A DNA stretch of 35,424 bases from Stutzerimonas chloritidismutans AW-1. Its GTDB lineage: Bacteria; Pseudomonadota; Gammaproteobacteria; Pseudomonadales; Pseudomonadaceae. Below are positions 25,674-32,877 of the stretch, one piece after another (within the stretch, counting starts at the first letter, position 1; every line of letters begins with the position of its first letter). Made by a program: the position numbers and the translations under genes. The notes under the pieces were generated by a model. The model searched no databases and had not been told where the DNA came from. It saw only the letters and a program-made list of their open reading frames with translations. The stretch is from assembly GCF_000495915.1 (NCBI RefSeq), contig NZ_AOFQ01000035.1, positions 1 through 35,424 of the forward strand, in the 5' to 3' direction.

Positions 25674-26255
25674 CTAATGTAGTTGGTGTAGGAAGGGTAT
25701 GGCTACGATACAAGAGCAGTCGCCAGGGCAGTCGCATGAACGTTTTTTAACGTTAACACCAAGAAAAGCTGGTGATATTGATCGCTTGCCATCCTTGTTG
25801 TTGGTCGAACTCGGCGCGTGAATCAGCGTGGCATCGATAATGGTGCCTTGGCGCAGCGACAGGCCACGGTCGCCCAGGTAACCATTGATCACCGCCAGAA
25901 TCCCAGCCGCTAACTCGTGCTTCTCCAGCAAACGACGGAAATTGAGGATGGTGGTTTCGTCGGGAATACGCTCCAGGTTCAGCCCGGCAAACTGGCGCAG
26001 GATCGTGGTCTCGTACAGCGCCTCTTCCATCGCCGGATCGCTGTAGCCGAACCAGTTCTGCATCAGATGTACACGCAGCATCGCCATCAGCGGATACGCC
26101 GGACGGCCGCCTTCACCCTTGGGGTAGTGCGGCTCGATCAGGGCAACCAAACCCGTCCACGGCACCAGTTGATCCATCTCGATCAGGAACAACTCCTTAC
26201 GGGTCTGCTTGCGCTTACCGGCGTACTCGGCGTCGGCAAAGGTCATCTGCTTCAT
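25674..26255 (-). pseudogene. IS5-family transposase, 3'-truncated
   Basis: The first ~158 residues match an IS5-group transposase: the MKQMTFADAEYAGKRKQTR start, the GGRPAYPLMAMLRVHLMQNWFGYSDPAMEEALYE-type N-terminal domain, and the first catalytic Asp in IIDATLIHAP. Homology stops after the KDGK segment near position 25783, and the remaining ~30 residues down to the stop at 25674 are unrelated read-through. The second Asp and the Glu of the DDE triad are missing, so it cannot be active. The intact enzyme should be about 320-330 residues. Confidence 0.88.
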
Positions 26256-26318
26256 CGGGAAGTTAGGGCGGCTGAGGTCGGGCTATTTGCGAATCAGGAA
26301 GTCTTTTTCAGAGTTTCC
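25783..26318 (-). mobile_element. IS5-family insertion sequence remnant
   Basis: The transposase-start end is preserved. Reading inward from 26318 on the minus strand it begins GGAAACTCTGAAAAAGACTT, a plausible IS5-group terminal repeat, 63 bp before the transposase ATG. It abuts TTAA at 26319-26322, which fits the YTAR target of IS5 elements. The other half of the element is deleted near 25783, so no second terminal repeat or target duplication is found. The remnant separates the two ribbon-helix-helix genes. Confidence 0.75.
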
Positions 26319-26480
26319 TTAACTTGCTGCGTATATGAAGATGCCCAGCCTGCGAGATGCTTCAATTCCTTGGAAGAGTTTCACTCGGTTAATTCAACTG
26401 CCCAAGAATATTAGTCATCGACTACAAGCCGGACGTAGTTCACGATTCAGGTAGGTGAGCAGTTAAAACCGCCTCTGTTG

Positions 26481-27257
26481 TTATTCGCCGATGTTAGAGG
26501 GAACCTCAAGAGGGCCGGATATATTCATATCCTCTACTGCAGCTATTTTCTCCAGCATCCCAATTGGAGCGAAGTACGTTTTCCTGTTTCTATTAGTTCT
26601 ATTTATATTTTCAGCGAGGTTGTTGTTAAGCTTGCAAAGTTTTTTCTGTGATCTGACAAGATCATCATTCAAGGTGGAAAGGGTATCCGTGTCTTTCGTG
26701 TCATTAGTTGAACTGATTTTATTTTCTGGGAGTTTCGGTGAAGAACGTTCTAGTGGGGGCTCTTTTTTATAATTTTCTTTGTGGCTCTTCGCTGTATCAC
26801 TACGGTTACCCATTGGGATTTTTGCTGGCCGTGCGCGTGGCTGCTTTGCTTGCTTTCTTATATGGGCCTGGTATGCCTTTTCTATCAGGTTTTCTACTAG
26901 TGCTGTTGCGCTTATATTTAGGTCGCTGGCCATTTTTTTTAGGTTGTTTTTAGTTTCTCTGTTTAGTGTGAATGCACAGACTAAATGACCTTCCTGCTTT
27001 TTCTTGCTCCTGCTCCTTTGCTGCCGCCAAGCATCTTTCATATCTTTCAGCAGTTCTCGCGCGCCAGCGCTTCGCTCAATTTCTGTGCCTACATGTAGCA
27101 TTTGTTCATGTGAAGGAGGCTCGTCTGGACGAATTTTTTGTTGGAAATAAAAAAGTTGCTGATAGCCCCTCGCCCACAAAAAATCTATTGCCCATTTGCG
27201 TTGATTTATATCCTCTGGATTAAGCCACTCCAAGCCAATTGCTCTTTTTCGTCCCAA
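26481..27257 (-). CDS. Ribbon-helix-helix protein, accessory element (paralogue 2)
   Basis: A 258-residue AT-rich gene product without a family I can name. Residues 1-60 hold WLNPEDINQRKWAIDFLWARG. Residues 70-90 are very basic (RQQRSRSKKK). Residues 92-130 resemble a ribbon-helix-helix unit (CAFTLNRETKNNLKKMASD, then NISATALVENLIEKAYQ) aligning with residues 69-107 of paralogue 1. The rest is a Lys/Ser/Asn-rich, probably disordered tail. The only in-frame start is the TTG at 27257 after a stop upstream. A neighbouring frame offers ATG AAA TCC at about 27290, so a small frameshift near the 5' end is possible. Divergent from the winged-helix gene across a palindrome-rich promoter. Confidence 0.7.
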   Translation of the reverse strand: MGRKRAIGLEWLNPEDINQRKWAIDFLWARGYQQLFYFQQKIRPDEPPSHEQMLHVGTEIERSAGARELLKDMKDAWRQQRSRSKKKQEGHLVCAFTLNRETKNNLKKMASDLNISATALVENLIEKAYQAHIRKQAKQPRARPAKIPMGNRSDTAKSHKENYKKEPPLERSSPKLPENKISSTNDTKDTDTLSTLNDDLVRSQKKLCKLNNNLAENINRTNRNRKTYFAPIGMLEKIAAVEDMNISGPLEVPSNIGE

Positions 27258-27324
27258 GAGTTTGCACCCGTTTTTTGGAGGGATTTCATCCTAGCGTCCA
27301 CAGCAGGTCGCGGCAACACGTTTT

Positions 27325-27345
27325 CAATAACGTTATTGCATAACG
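27325..27345. promoter_or_regulatory. Overlapping palindromes in the divergent promoter region
   Basis: CAATAACGTTATTG (27325-27338) is a perfect 14-bp palindrome. It shares its right half with CGTTAT-TGC-ATAACG (27331-27345), a 6-3-6 inverted repeat. Three ATAACG/CGTTAT half-sites thus occur in 21 bp, in the gap between the RHH gene (minus) and the winged-helix gene (plus). Repeated short half-sites suit ribbon-helix-helix or winged-helix repressors. Confidence 0.55.
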
Positions 27346-27393
27346 GTAATGTTTCGGATAGGGTGTCATCACGATACAAAATCGGTGTTAAGC

Positions 27394-28695
27394 ATGTCTT
27401 TCCTGCGTTTACTTCGGGTCGCTTGCGAGAGGCTTTCGCCTGAAGAGCGGCTGGTTCTGGCCTCGTTCGCAATGCATTTTGAGGGCTGTGGTCCCGTGCA
27501 GATGACCCAGCGAGAGTTGTCCGGGCGCTTAGGGATTTCTATGCGTGTCGTTGCGCGGGCAGTTTCGAGGTTGTCGGCTGAGGCACATCTTGTTGTTGAT
27601 AAGGTGTCTGTGGGTAGAGGTCGCCCTTCAAGCACGTATGAGTTATCAGCGATGATGCAGGCTCGCTTGAATGATGGGCGTGGAGAAAGTTATCCACTAG
27701 TTTGTGAGCAGGCTATTAAAAATCTCCTCTCTGCCAAGAATGAGCAAAGCGGTAAGGGCTACGGTGGTACTGCTCCGGGAAAAAGTGTTGGCTTCAAGAA
27801 ACCCCCAAGCAGAAGTGATATCGATCAGCCTAGTGCTAGCGCTAGATGGCTTCTGGCTGTGCTGTTCAGTTATTCGGATGAGCTTGGTGTCGTGCGTGGC
27901 ACAACGACGTCCGAGCTTCGGCGAGCAACCGGAATGGGCAGGGTGAAACTTAAATCGCAGTTGCAAGGTCTTGTGGATAGGGGTGTGATAAGAAATTGCA
28001 TTCCGGGAGCATCGAACACGTTATTTGTTGGAACCAAGGTCAGTACGACCTACTTTCTTAACTTGAATCACCCGTTCCTTGGGCTCGATAGAGATGCTAG
28101 TGCGATTTTGGCACTCAAGGAGGGCGGTTGCGATCGTCGCGACCTTGTGTGTGTAACTGCCCCACCTATCGTGGAGCGATTTCTTCGCGGGATCGAGGGT
28201 CAAGCCTTCGAAGTTTTCTGCTTGCGGGTGGACGAATACGCATCATTTTTGCTAACCAATCACTGGGCGGAGCTTTCAAATCCAAGGTGTCCTGAATTAA
28301 CTAAACTGGTAGAGGGTATGGTCTCGGCTGATTTTCAGAGGCCTGATGGAAACGCAGCCGATGGAGCGGGTGTAGATGAGGCCACTTGGGCAATGGTGGT
28401 TGAGCATATTGGTTGGTTGGCGCTATATCGCGCAGGATGGATCCGAGAACTAGTTATACGCATGCCTTCGGGTGGGGTTGATAAGACGCGCATTCAGATT
28501 AGTCCTGCTCCGAAGATGGATGATGAAATTCAGGTTACTGTGCTTCTAATGGAGCGCTCCCCTGTACCCCAAGTCAATTGCTTGCTTTTCAACTTTTTCC
28601 CTCCCCCTTGTGTTTGTAGTTTGTATGGAGAAGAGGCTGAAATTCCTGTTGATGAGCGATATGACTTTGGCTTGCTGACTCGGCCAAAGGGTTAG
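27394..28695 (+). CDS. Two-winged-helix protein of the accessory element
   Basis: A 433-residue protein I do not recognise by name. The N-terminal ~80 residues form a winged helix-turn-helix: MTQRELSGRLGISMRVVARAVSRL, then a wing with GRGRPSSTYELS. A second HTH-like unit lies around residues 155-215 (TTSELRRATGMGRVKLKSQLQGLVDRGVI). This two-WH layout recalls replication initiators and plasmid or phage regulators, but no initiator-specific motif is evident. The C-terminal half has no recognisable domain. The ATG at 27394 begins the conserved-looking helix; an in-frame ATG 45 nt earlier is possible. No strong ribosome site precedes either. First of three plus-strand genes ending in the HUH initiator. 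Confidence 0.72.
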   Translation: MSFLRLLRVACERLSPEERLVLASFAMHFEGCGPVQMTQRELSGRLGISMRVVARAVSRLSAEAHLVVDKVSVGRGRPSSTYELSAMMQARLNDGRGESYPLVCEQAIKNLLSAKNEQSGKGYGGTAPGKSVGFKKPPSRSDIDQPSASARWLLAVLFSYSDELGVVRGTTTSELRRATGMGRVKLKSQLQGLVDRGVIRNCIPGASNTLFVGTKVSTTYFLNLNHPFLGLDRDASAILALKEGGCDRRDLVCVTAPPIVERFLRGIEGQAFEVFCLRVDEYASFLLTNHWAELSNPRCPELTKLVEGMVSADFQRPDGNAADGAGVDEATWAMVVEHIGWLALYRAGWIRELVIRMPSGGVDKTRIQISPAPKMDDEIQVTVLLMERSPVPQVNCLLFNFFPPPCVCSLYGEEAEIPVDERYDFGLLTRPKG

Positions 28696-28754
28696 GTTCA
28701 AGTCATTTTTTACACCCACTGCACATCCTCTGAGCCATACAGAGGAGCACGCTC

Positions 28755-28985
28755 ATGCGAATCATCCGTCTGAAAGAAGTCATCGACACAACTGGTTTGT
28801 CTCGGTCAACCCTGTACAAGTACATCGGGGAAGCCCGGTTTCCGTCGCCGGTCTCGTTAGGCGATAGGTCGGTCGGATTTGTCGAAAGCGAGGTGCACGA
28901 TTGGATCTTGGCAAGAATTGAGGAGCGGGATCTGGCTGAAGGCGCACCCACGCGTTCAACCGGCCGTCTGTGCGTGGCCTGCTAG
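28755..28985 (+). CDS. AlpA-family phage/satellite regulatory protein
   Basis: A 76-residue MerR-like helix-turn-helix protein of the AlpA type. Its line-up is typical: IRLKEVIDTTGLSRSTLYKYI, then the wing ARFPSPVSLGDRSVGF and helix VESEVHDWILARIEERD. AlpA proteins activate integrase/excisionase expression or act as excisionase-like factors in P4-type satellites and genomic islands. GAGGAG lies 8 nt before the ATG. It is 59 bp after the winged-helix gene and is followed by a strong hairpin. No integrase gene is seen in the window. Confidence 0.9.
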   Translation: MRIIRLKEVIDTTGLSRSTLYKYIGEARFPSPVSLGDRSVGFVESEVHDWILARIEERDLAEGAPTRSTGRLCVAC

Positions 28986-29000
28986 GGAAAACTAACCATT

Positions 29001-29032
29001 ACGCCATGACCAGCCGTGGCTGGTCATGGCGT
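29001..29032 (+). terminator. Perfect 14-bp-stem hairpin after the AlpA gene
   Basis: ACGCCATGACCAGC (29001-29014) and GCTGGTCATGGCGT (29019-29032) form a perfect 14-bp stem with a 4-nt loop, 15 bp after the alpA-like stop. Only TTATG follows, so it is a weak intrinsic terminator by the U-tract rule. A replication or protein-binding role is also possible, since it borders the presumed origin region. Confidence 0.6.
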
Positions 29033-29096
29033 TTATGCCGCAGCTCAGTGTACTGCGCTCCCAGCTAACTCTCTCAAAATGCAATGTGAAAAATCC

Positions 29097-29143
29097 CCCG
29101 GCAGGCTTGGCAATGTTGCTCCCCATTGCCCCGCCTAGCCGGG
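29097..29143. other. Extended stem-loop, candidate replication origin of the element
   Basis: The two arms pair in three blocks: CCCGGC with GCCGGG, GGC with GCC, and GGCAATG (29109-29115) with CATTGCC (29124-29130). Small internal loops separate the blocks, and the terminal loop is TTGCTCCC. It lies ~180 bp upstream of the HUH initiator gene in a 335-bp gene-free gap. HUH initiators nick at such hairpins. An RNA role is an alternative. Confidence 0.5.
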
Positions 29144-29169
29144 ATGCTTGGTGGTTGGCAGTACTGCAT

Positions 29170-29193
29170 CTATTAATATAGCTATTAACTATC
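29170..29193. repeat. AT-rich tandem 12-bp repeats beside the stem-loop
   Basis: CTATTAATATAG (29170-29181) is followed directly by CTATTAACTATC (29182-29193). The surrounding 60 bp is markedly AT-rich in an otherwise mixed region. Iteron-like repeats and an AT-rich stretch next to the hairpin and the initiator gene are typical of small replicon origins. Confidence 0.45.
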
Positions 29194-29281
29194 TACTCTT
29201 ATCAATCAATAGCAACCATCACTCCCTATCACCACTGACTACACCAGAGGGAAAGAAGACCAGTAAAAAGAAACAGACCAC

Positions 29282-29314
29282 GTACCTGGTATGCACCAAC
29301 AACCAACCAGGTAC
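29282..29314. promoter_or_regulatory. 9-bp inverted repeat at the start of the initiator gene
   Basis: GTACCTGGT (29282-29290) and ACCAGGTAC (29306-29314) are perfect inverted copies 15 nt apart. They enclose an upstream in-frame ATG at 29291 and end 6 nt before the ATG at 29321. As DNA this could be an operator; as RNA it would hide the first ATG and part of the ribosome site of the second. Confidence 0.5.
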
Positions 29315-29320
29315 TCAGCC

Positions 29321-30292
29321 ATGAACAACCGCAAGCTAACCACCCACCTCTCCCAGTCCGACATAGCCCTGAAGATCGAATCACTCGTCCAAGCTATCGA
29401 ACACAGCGATACACCCGCATTCCGGATCACGCATAAACGCTCAGGCTATGAGCAGGTCGAAAAGACCAGGCTCTCCCAGCACTTCACCCACGTGCAGCAG
29501 ATGTGCAATCTGTTCGATGATCGAGTGCCGTACGACTACAGTGAGCACCTGCAAGCGTTCCGGGAAGCCTGTGATGACATCAGCCTTCAGCGCTCACCCA
29601 ATGGCCCTGTCTGCATGAGTGAGACGGGTACCTACTGGCTAAGTCATCAGCAGAGCATGAACGTCCTCACCGAACGTATACGTGAGCTGACACGAGAGCA
29701 GTGGTATCGGCGTAGAAAGTGGGACCGACAGGAGTTGGCCAAGCAGCAGGATAGGGACATCACCGAGTACACGGATGCGATGATGAGCCGATACTCGCGT
29801 ACGACGATCATCAGGTTGAACCTGTACTACTGGTCTGAGGCCCAAGCCAGGCTGCGTATCGAGCAAGTGTTCGATCACTTGGATGCCCTGATTACCAAGC
29901 ACCACCGCCATCCGATCTTCAAGCACCTGATTGGCTACACGTACTCAGTGGAGCAGGGGGATCGCAATGACGGGAGGGGCTACCACATCCATGCGGCCTA
30001 CTTCTTCAATGGCAACCAGGTGTGCCGGGATGTCTGGAAGGCGATTGAGATCAGTGAGCTATGGGAGGAGGTCACGCGTGGTCAGGGCTATGCCCACAGT
30101 TGCAATCACGACAAGGATCAGTACGGCGACAAGCTAGGCATTGGCCAGATCCACAGGGACGATCAGTCGAGACGGCCCCATACGCACTACGCCATGAAAT
30201 ACCTAGTCAAGGACGATCAGCACCTGCGCTTGAAGCCTGCAGGGGCGCGCTGTCTGCGTAAGGGAACTCTGAACCGTGCTCGTCGCGGATAA
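29321..30292 (+). CDS. HUH replication initiator, inovirus Gp2 / YagK-YfjJ C-terminal type
   Basis: A 323-residue protein matching the inovirus Gp2 / YagK-YfjJ C-terminal family of putative rolling-circle replication proteins. The N-terminal ~110 residues are variable. The conserved domain begins near residue 165 with TTIIRLNLYYWSE, continues to IGYTYSVEQGDRNDGRGYH, and then H222-I-H224 (the metal-binding HUH pair). C-terminal Tyr residues follow in YAMKYLVK (Y290, Y294, K297), a candidate nicking tyrosine with its YxxK lysine. The start is ambiguous: ATG 29321 (AGG 9 nt upstream) is preferred over ATG 29291, which lies inside an inverted repeat. The upstream gap holds a stem-loop and AT repeats that may be its origin. 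Confidence 0.85.
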   Translation: MNNRKLTTHLSQSDIALKIESLVQAIEHSDTPAFRITHKRSGYEQVEKTRLSQHFTHVQQMCNLFDDRVPYDYSEHLQAFREACDDISLQRSPNGPVCMSETGTYWLSHQQSMNVLTERIRELTREQWYRRRKWDRQELAKQQDRDITEYTDAMMSRYSRTTIIRLNLYYWSEAQARLRIEQVFDHLDALITKHHRHPIFKHLIGYTYSVEQGDRNDGRGYHIHAAYFFNGNQVCRDVWKAIEISELWEEVTRGQGYAHSCNHDKDQYGDKLGIGQIHRDDQSRRPHTHYAMKYLVKDDQHLRLKPAGARCLRKGTLNRARRG

Positions 30293-30305
30293 GTGAATGC
30301 GAAGG

Positions 30306-31340
30306 CTACTTGGCTTTTGCGACCATTAACTCAGACCAGCGAGTGGTATAGGCGGGGGAAAGCAACTCTCTGCGCATTGCCCACTCGACTGGCTTGGCTA
30401 TGCGTCCTGGCTGCAGTGTGCCGCGTCCCCAGCGATTGTTGATCGCGTCCAGAGTGCTCATCAGTCGCTCGGTTTTCACGGGCTGCTCGGGGGCGAACAG
30501 ATCCGGGGTGTACTCATTCTTGCGACACAGATCCAACAGCATCACCTGAGCCTTGGCGTAGCTGAATCCCTCTCTGTAGACCTGCTGCAATCCAGCCTGG
30601 ACGGCCTTGATGATCAGCCTGCTGTCATCGGTTGGATAGGGCAGTTGGCATAGGACGCCATTGGCATATTTCGCTTCAGCTGGATTGAACATCCCGGTGC
30701 GCAGACTGACCCGCACCTGTCTGCAGAACGACTCCTGCTTGCGGAGCTTTTCAGCAGCGCGCGTCGCATAGCTGGTGACGGCCTCTTGGATAGGCGCTAA
30801 CTCTCGCAGGCGCTTGCCGAATGAGCGGCTACTGCAGATCTCTTGCTTGGGTTCGATTTCGTTCTCGATCTCCAGGCACGCCACACCGCGCAGTTCGCGC
30901 ACAGTTTTCTCGACCACGACATTGAATCGCTTGCGCAGTGTCCAGGCATCCATCTGTGCCAAGTCCCAAGCGGTTTTGATTTGCATGCCTTCCAGATGCG
31001 CACGCATGCGGGGGCCGACGCCCCAGACTTCTTCTACGGGCATGGCCTTGAGCAGCTTGTCACGACGCACGGGGTCACGAATATCTACGACGCCTCCGGT
31101 CTGCTTCTGCCAGCGCTTGGCGGCGTTATTGGCGAGCTTGGCCAGTGTCTTGGTTGTGGCGATACCAATTCCAACGGGTATGCCGGTCTTCTGCCTGATC
31201 TCTGCTTGTACCTGACGGCCTATCGACTCCAGCGGTTCGGGTAGACCGGTCATATCGGCAAAGGCCTCGTCGATGCTGTAGACCTCGATGCTTGGAAAGC
31301 AGCCCTCCAGGATCGTCATCACGCGCTCGCTCATGTCGCC
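30306..31340 (-). pseudogene. umuC: umuC-like Y-family DNA polymerase, 5'-truncated
   Basis: The C-terminal ~345 residues of an error-prone polymerase V catalytic subunit. Present are GDMSERVM, the palm motif VYSIDEAF with two catalytic acidic residues, the GIGIATTKTLAKLANNAAK thumb entry, the WGVGPRM helix-hairpin-helix, and the little finger with the RSFG element. Homology begins exactly at GDMSE (position ~31340). The first ~75 residues, including the first catalytic Asp and the fingers, are absent; the frame runs on to an ATG at 31406 through unrelated sequence. No umuD is present. It should be inactive. A full-length UmuC has about 420 residues. It ends 13 bp from the initiator gene, converging. 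Confidence 0.88.
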
Positions 31341-31481
31341 ATTTATGTGTAATAGAAAGTCAATAAGAACCGGGCCATGCTCGCCCTTGGAGCTTCTCAT
31401 ACCCAACCGGTATGGCTGTAGCTTCTGAGGAGATCGCCGTCGCTCACCGGATCATCCGGTCATCCTGTTAGTAACCGGTCA

Positions 31482-31544
31482 AAGCTGATCTGTTACATCG
31501 AAGGCGGACACCTGTCCATCGACAACACCCCTGCCGAGCGGTGA
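31482..31544 (+). pseudogene. IS66-family transposase relic (C-terminal snippet)
   Basis: A short reading frame encodes YIEGGHLSIDNTPAER and then TGA. It matches the last catalytic-Glu region of IS66 TnpC (compare VPIDNNRVENQ in the full copy at ~35,325-35,350). Nothing else of the element survives. It lies about 140 bp from the umuC breakpoint, suggesting that an IS66-related event removed the umuC 5' end. The two IS66 sequences are not the same subgroup. Confidence 0.65.
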
Positions 31545-31849
31545 ACCGCCCTCCCATGTACATATGACCAAAACGTCGCCGTTATCCTACCGTTCTGTCA
31601 TGCCTACCCACGACGGAGTATTGACGGTCTCCGTCCTATAACATAGCTTTTCCGAAAGGCGCTCAAGTACATATCGTCATGTGCATACGAGCCTCGTGTC
31701 GTTAAAAGAAATGGTTGGTGCCGCATGAAAGTGCTCTTCATGATGCCGTTCGGCGTGTCGAGCTTCTCCGCCCCCATCAAGATCAAGGCTTCGTCTTGGT
31801 GTTAGTGCCAGATGCACGTCACCTTGCGGTGCAGGAATGGAGTGTGAAC
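31545..31849. other. Gene-free stretch before the cupin-cld cassette
   Basis: No convincing gene. A 7-bp inverted repeat (GACGGAG at 31612-31618, CTCCGTC at 31629-31635, 10-nt loop) is present. A 26-codon frame at 31725-31805 (MKVLFMMPFG start) lacks a good ribosome site. The promoter of the cassette is presumably here. Confidence 0.4.
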
Positions 31850-32212
31850 ATGAAAGCAGAAACGGAATCGCGGATTTTTTCGGTGGACGAATATGTCCGT
31901 CCGTCTAACGGCGAACCGATCCGTTCAGTTGTTCTGGAGACCAACGATTCTGTCGTTGTAGTTTGGCACGCCTACCCTAGGCAGGAAATAGCTGCCCATG
32001 TCCATCCTCACGGCCAAGATACTTGGACGGTTATCTCAGGTGAGGCCAAGTATTATCAAGGCAACGGCGTAGAAATTCATCTTAAAGCTGGAGATATTGC
32101 CATTGCAAAACCTGGGCAAGTACATGGTGCCGTGAACTCTGGTCCAGGACCTTTCATATTTGTCTCCGTGGTTGCGCCGGGCAGTGCAGGTTTTGCGTTA
32201 TCTGAGAAATAG
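31850..32212 (+). CDS. Small cupin-domain protein upstream of chlorite dismutase
   Basis: A 120-residue single cupin barrel (Cupin_2 type). The first metal motif has H50, H52 and D57 (AHVHPHGQDTW), and the second motif carries H92 (KPGQVHGAVN), so a mononuclear metal site is plausible. GGAG lies 7 nt before the ATG at 31850; the frame is open upstream but without such a site. It is separated from the cld-like gene by 23 bp carrying that gene's GAGGAA, so the two form an operon. Enzymatic role unknown. Pairing with Cld suggests a part in oxychlorine or oxidant handling (inference). Confidence 0.85.
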   Translation: MKAETESRIFSVDEYVRPSNGEPIRSVVLETNDSVVVVWHAYPRQEIAAHVHPHGQDTWTVISGEAKYYQGNGVEIHLKAGDIAIAKPGQVHGAVNSGPGPFIFVSVVAPGSAGFALSEK

Positions 32213-32235
32213 GCGAAAGGCCTGAGAGGAACCTG

Positions 32236-32799
32236 ATGAATACACGAGTATTTACGTTCGCTGGTGGAGAAACGGGGGTTTGGCGCGTTGTTGCGATGAA
32301 TGCCGTGGCAGGAGCCCCTCTCCCTGGAATCCCACGGCTCAACGTAGCCGCTGGCTCTGTTTCGCCGCAGCCTCCGGGCACCAAATGGCTCCTTCGCGGG
32401 ATAACGAGTAACGAGCGCTATGTCGTGCGTGAAGAGAAGGATCGTCTCGTGGCGAAGCAGCCAAGCTTGGGTCGAGCAGAGGCTACCTGCGCCGCCCTGA
32501 TCCCTATCCGGAAAAACCCCTCATGGTGGGGACTGTCTCAAGACGAACGCCGGAAGATTTTTGAGGAACAGTCCCGTCACATTCACATCGGGCTCCAATA
32601 TCTCCCTGCTGTGGCCCGCCGCCTCCACCATTGTCGGGACCTGGGCGAGAACGAACCCTTCGACTTCTTGACTTGGTTCGAATATTCCCCGTCTGATGAG
32701 ACGGCCTTTAACAGGCTTCTGGCCGAACTCCGAGCCTCGGTGGAGTGGCAGTATGTCGACAGAGAAATCGACATCCGGCTAGTGCATGAGCCGGCCTAG
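32236..32799 (+). CDS. cld: Chlorite dismutase, short (clade 2) type
   Basis: A 187-residue heme protein that closely follows the compact dimeric chlorite dismutases such as that of Nitrobacter winogradskyi (recalled, not aligned by tool). It converts chlorite to chloride and O2. Shared blocks are GRAEATCAALIPIRK, WWGLSQDERRKIFEEQS, and LHHCRDLG with FDFLTWFEY and EWQYVDREIDIRL. By spacing, H115 is the proximal heme ligand and R128 the distal arginine (13 residues apart, as in the Nitrobacter enzyme). No signal peptide, so cytoplasmic. GAGGAA lies just before the ATG. Coproheme decarboxylases share the fold but are longer (about 250). No chlorate or perchlorate reductase gene lies in the window. 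Confidence 0.9.
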   Translation: MNTRVFTFAGGETGVWRVVAMNAVAGAPLPGIPRLNVAAGSVSPQPPGTKWLLRGITSNERYVVREEKDRLVAKQPSLGRAEATCAALIPIRKNPSWWGLSQDERRKIFEEQSRHIHIGLQYLPAVARRLHHCRDLGENEPFDFLTWFEYSPSDETAFNRLLAELRASVEWQYVDREIDIRLVHEPA

Positions 32800-32877
32800 C
32801 ATCAGGTTTAACTTCGATCTACGTGCGGCACACTCCTGCGACACCCGCAGCCCAGCAAAACCCCGAAAAATCTAGTG

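Noticed and set aside
27206..27472. 88-codon minus-strand frame across the divergent promoter
   Set aside because: Spans the palindromes and overlaps the RHH 5' end; only its last ~27 codons could be the alternative start of the RHH gene if there were a frameshift.
31604..31786. 60-codon minus-strand frame before the cupin gene
   Set aside because: No ribosome site, no recognisable pattern, in a region of rearranged mobile DNA.
31725..31805. 26-codon frame (MKVLFMMPFG start) considered as a peptide precursor
   Set aside because: No Shine-Dalgarno and no modification genes nearby; kept only as a note in the gap entry.
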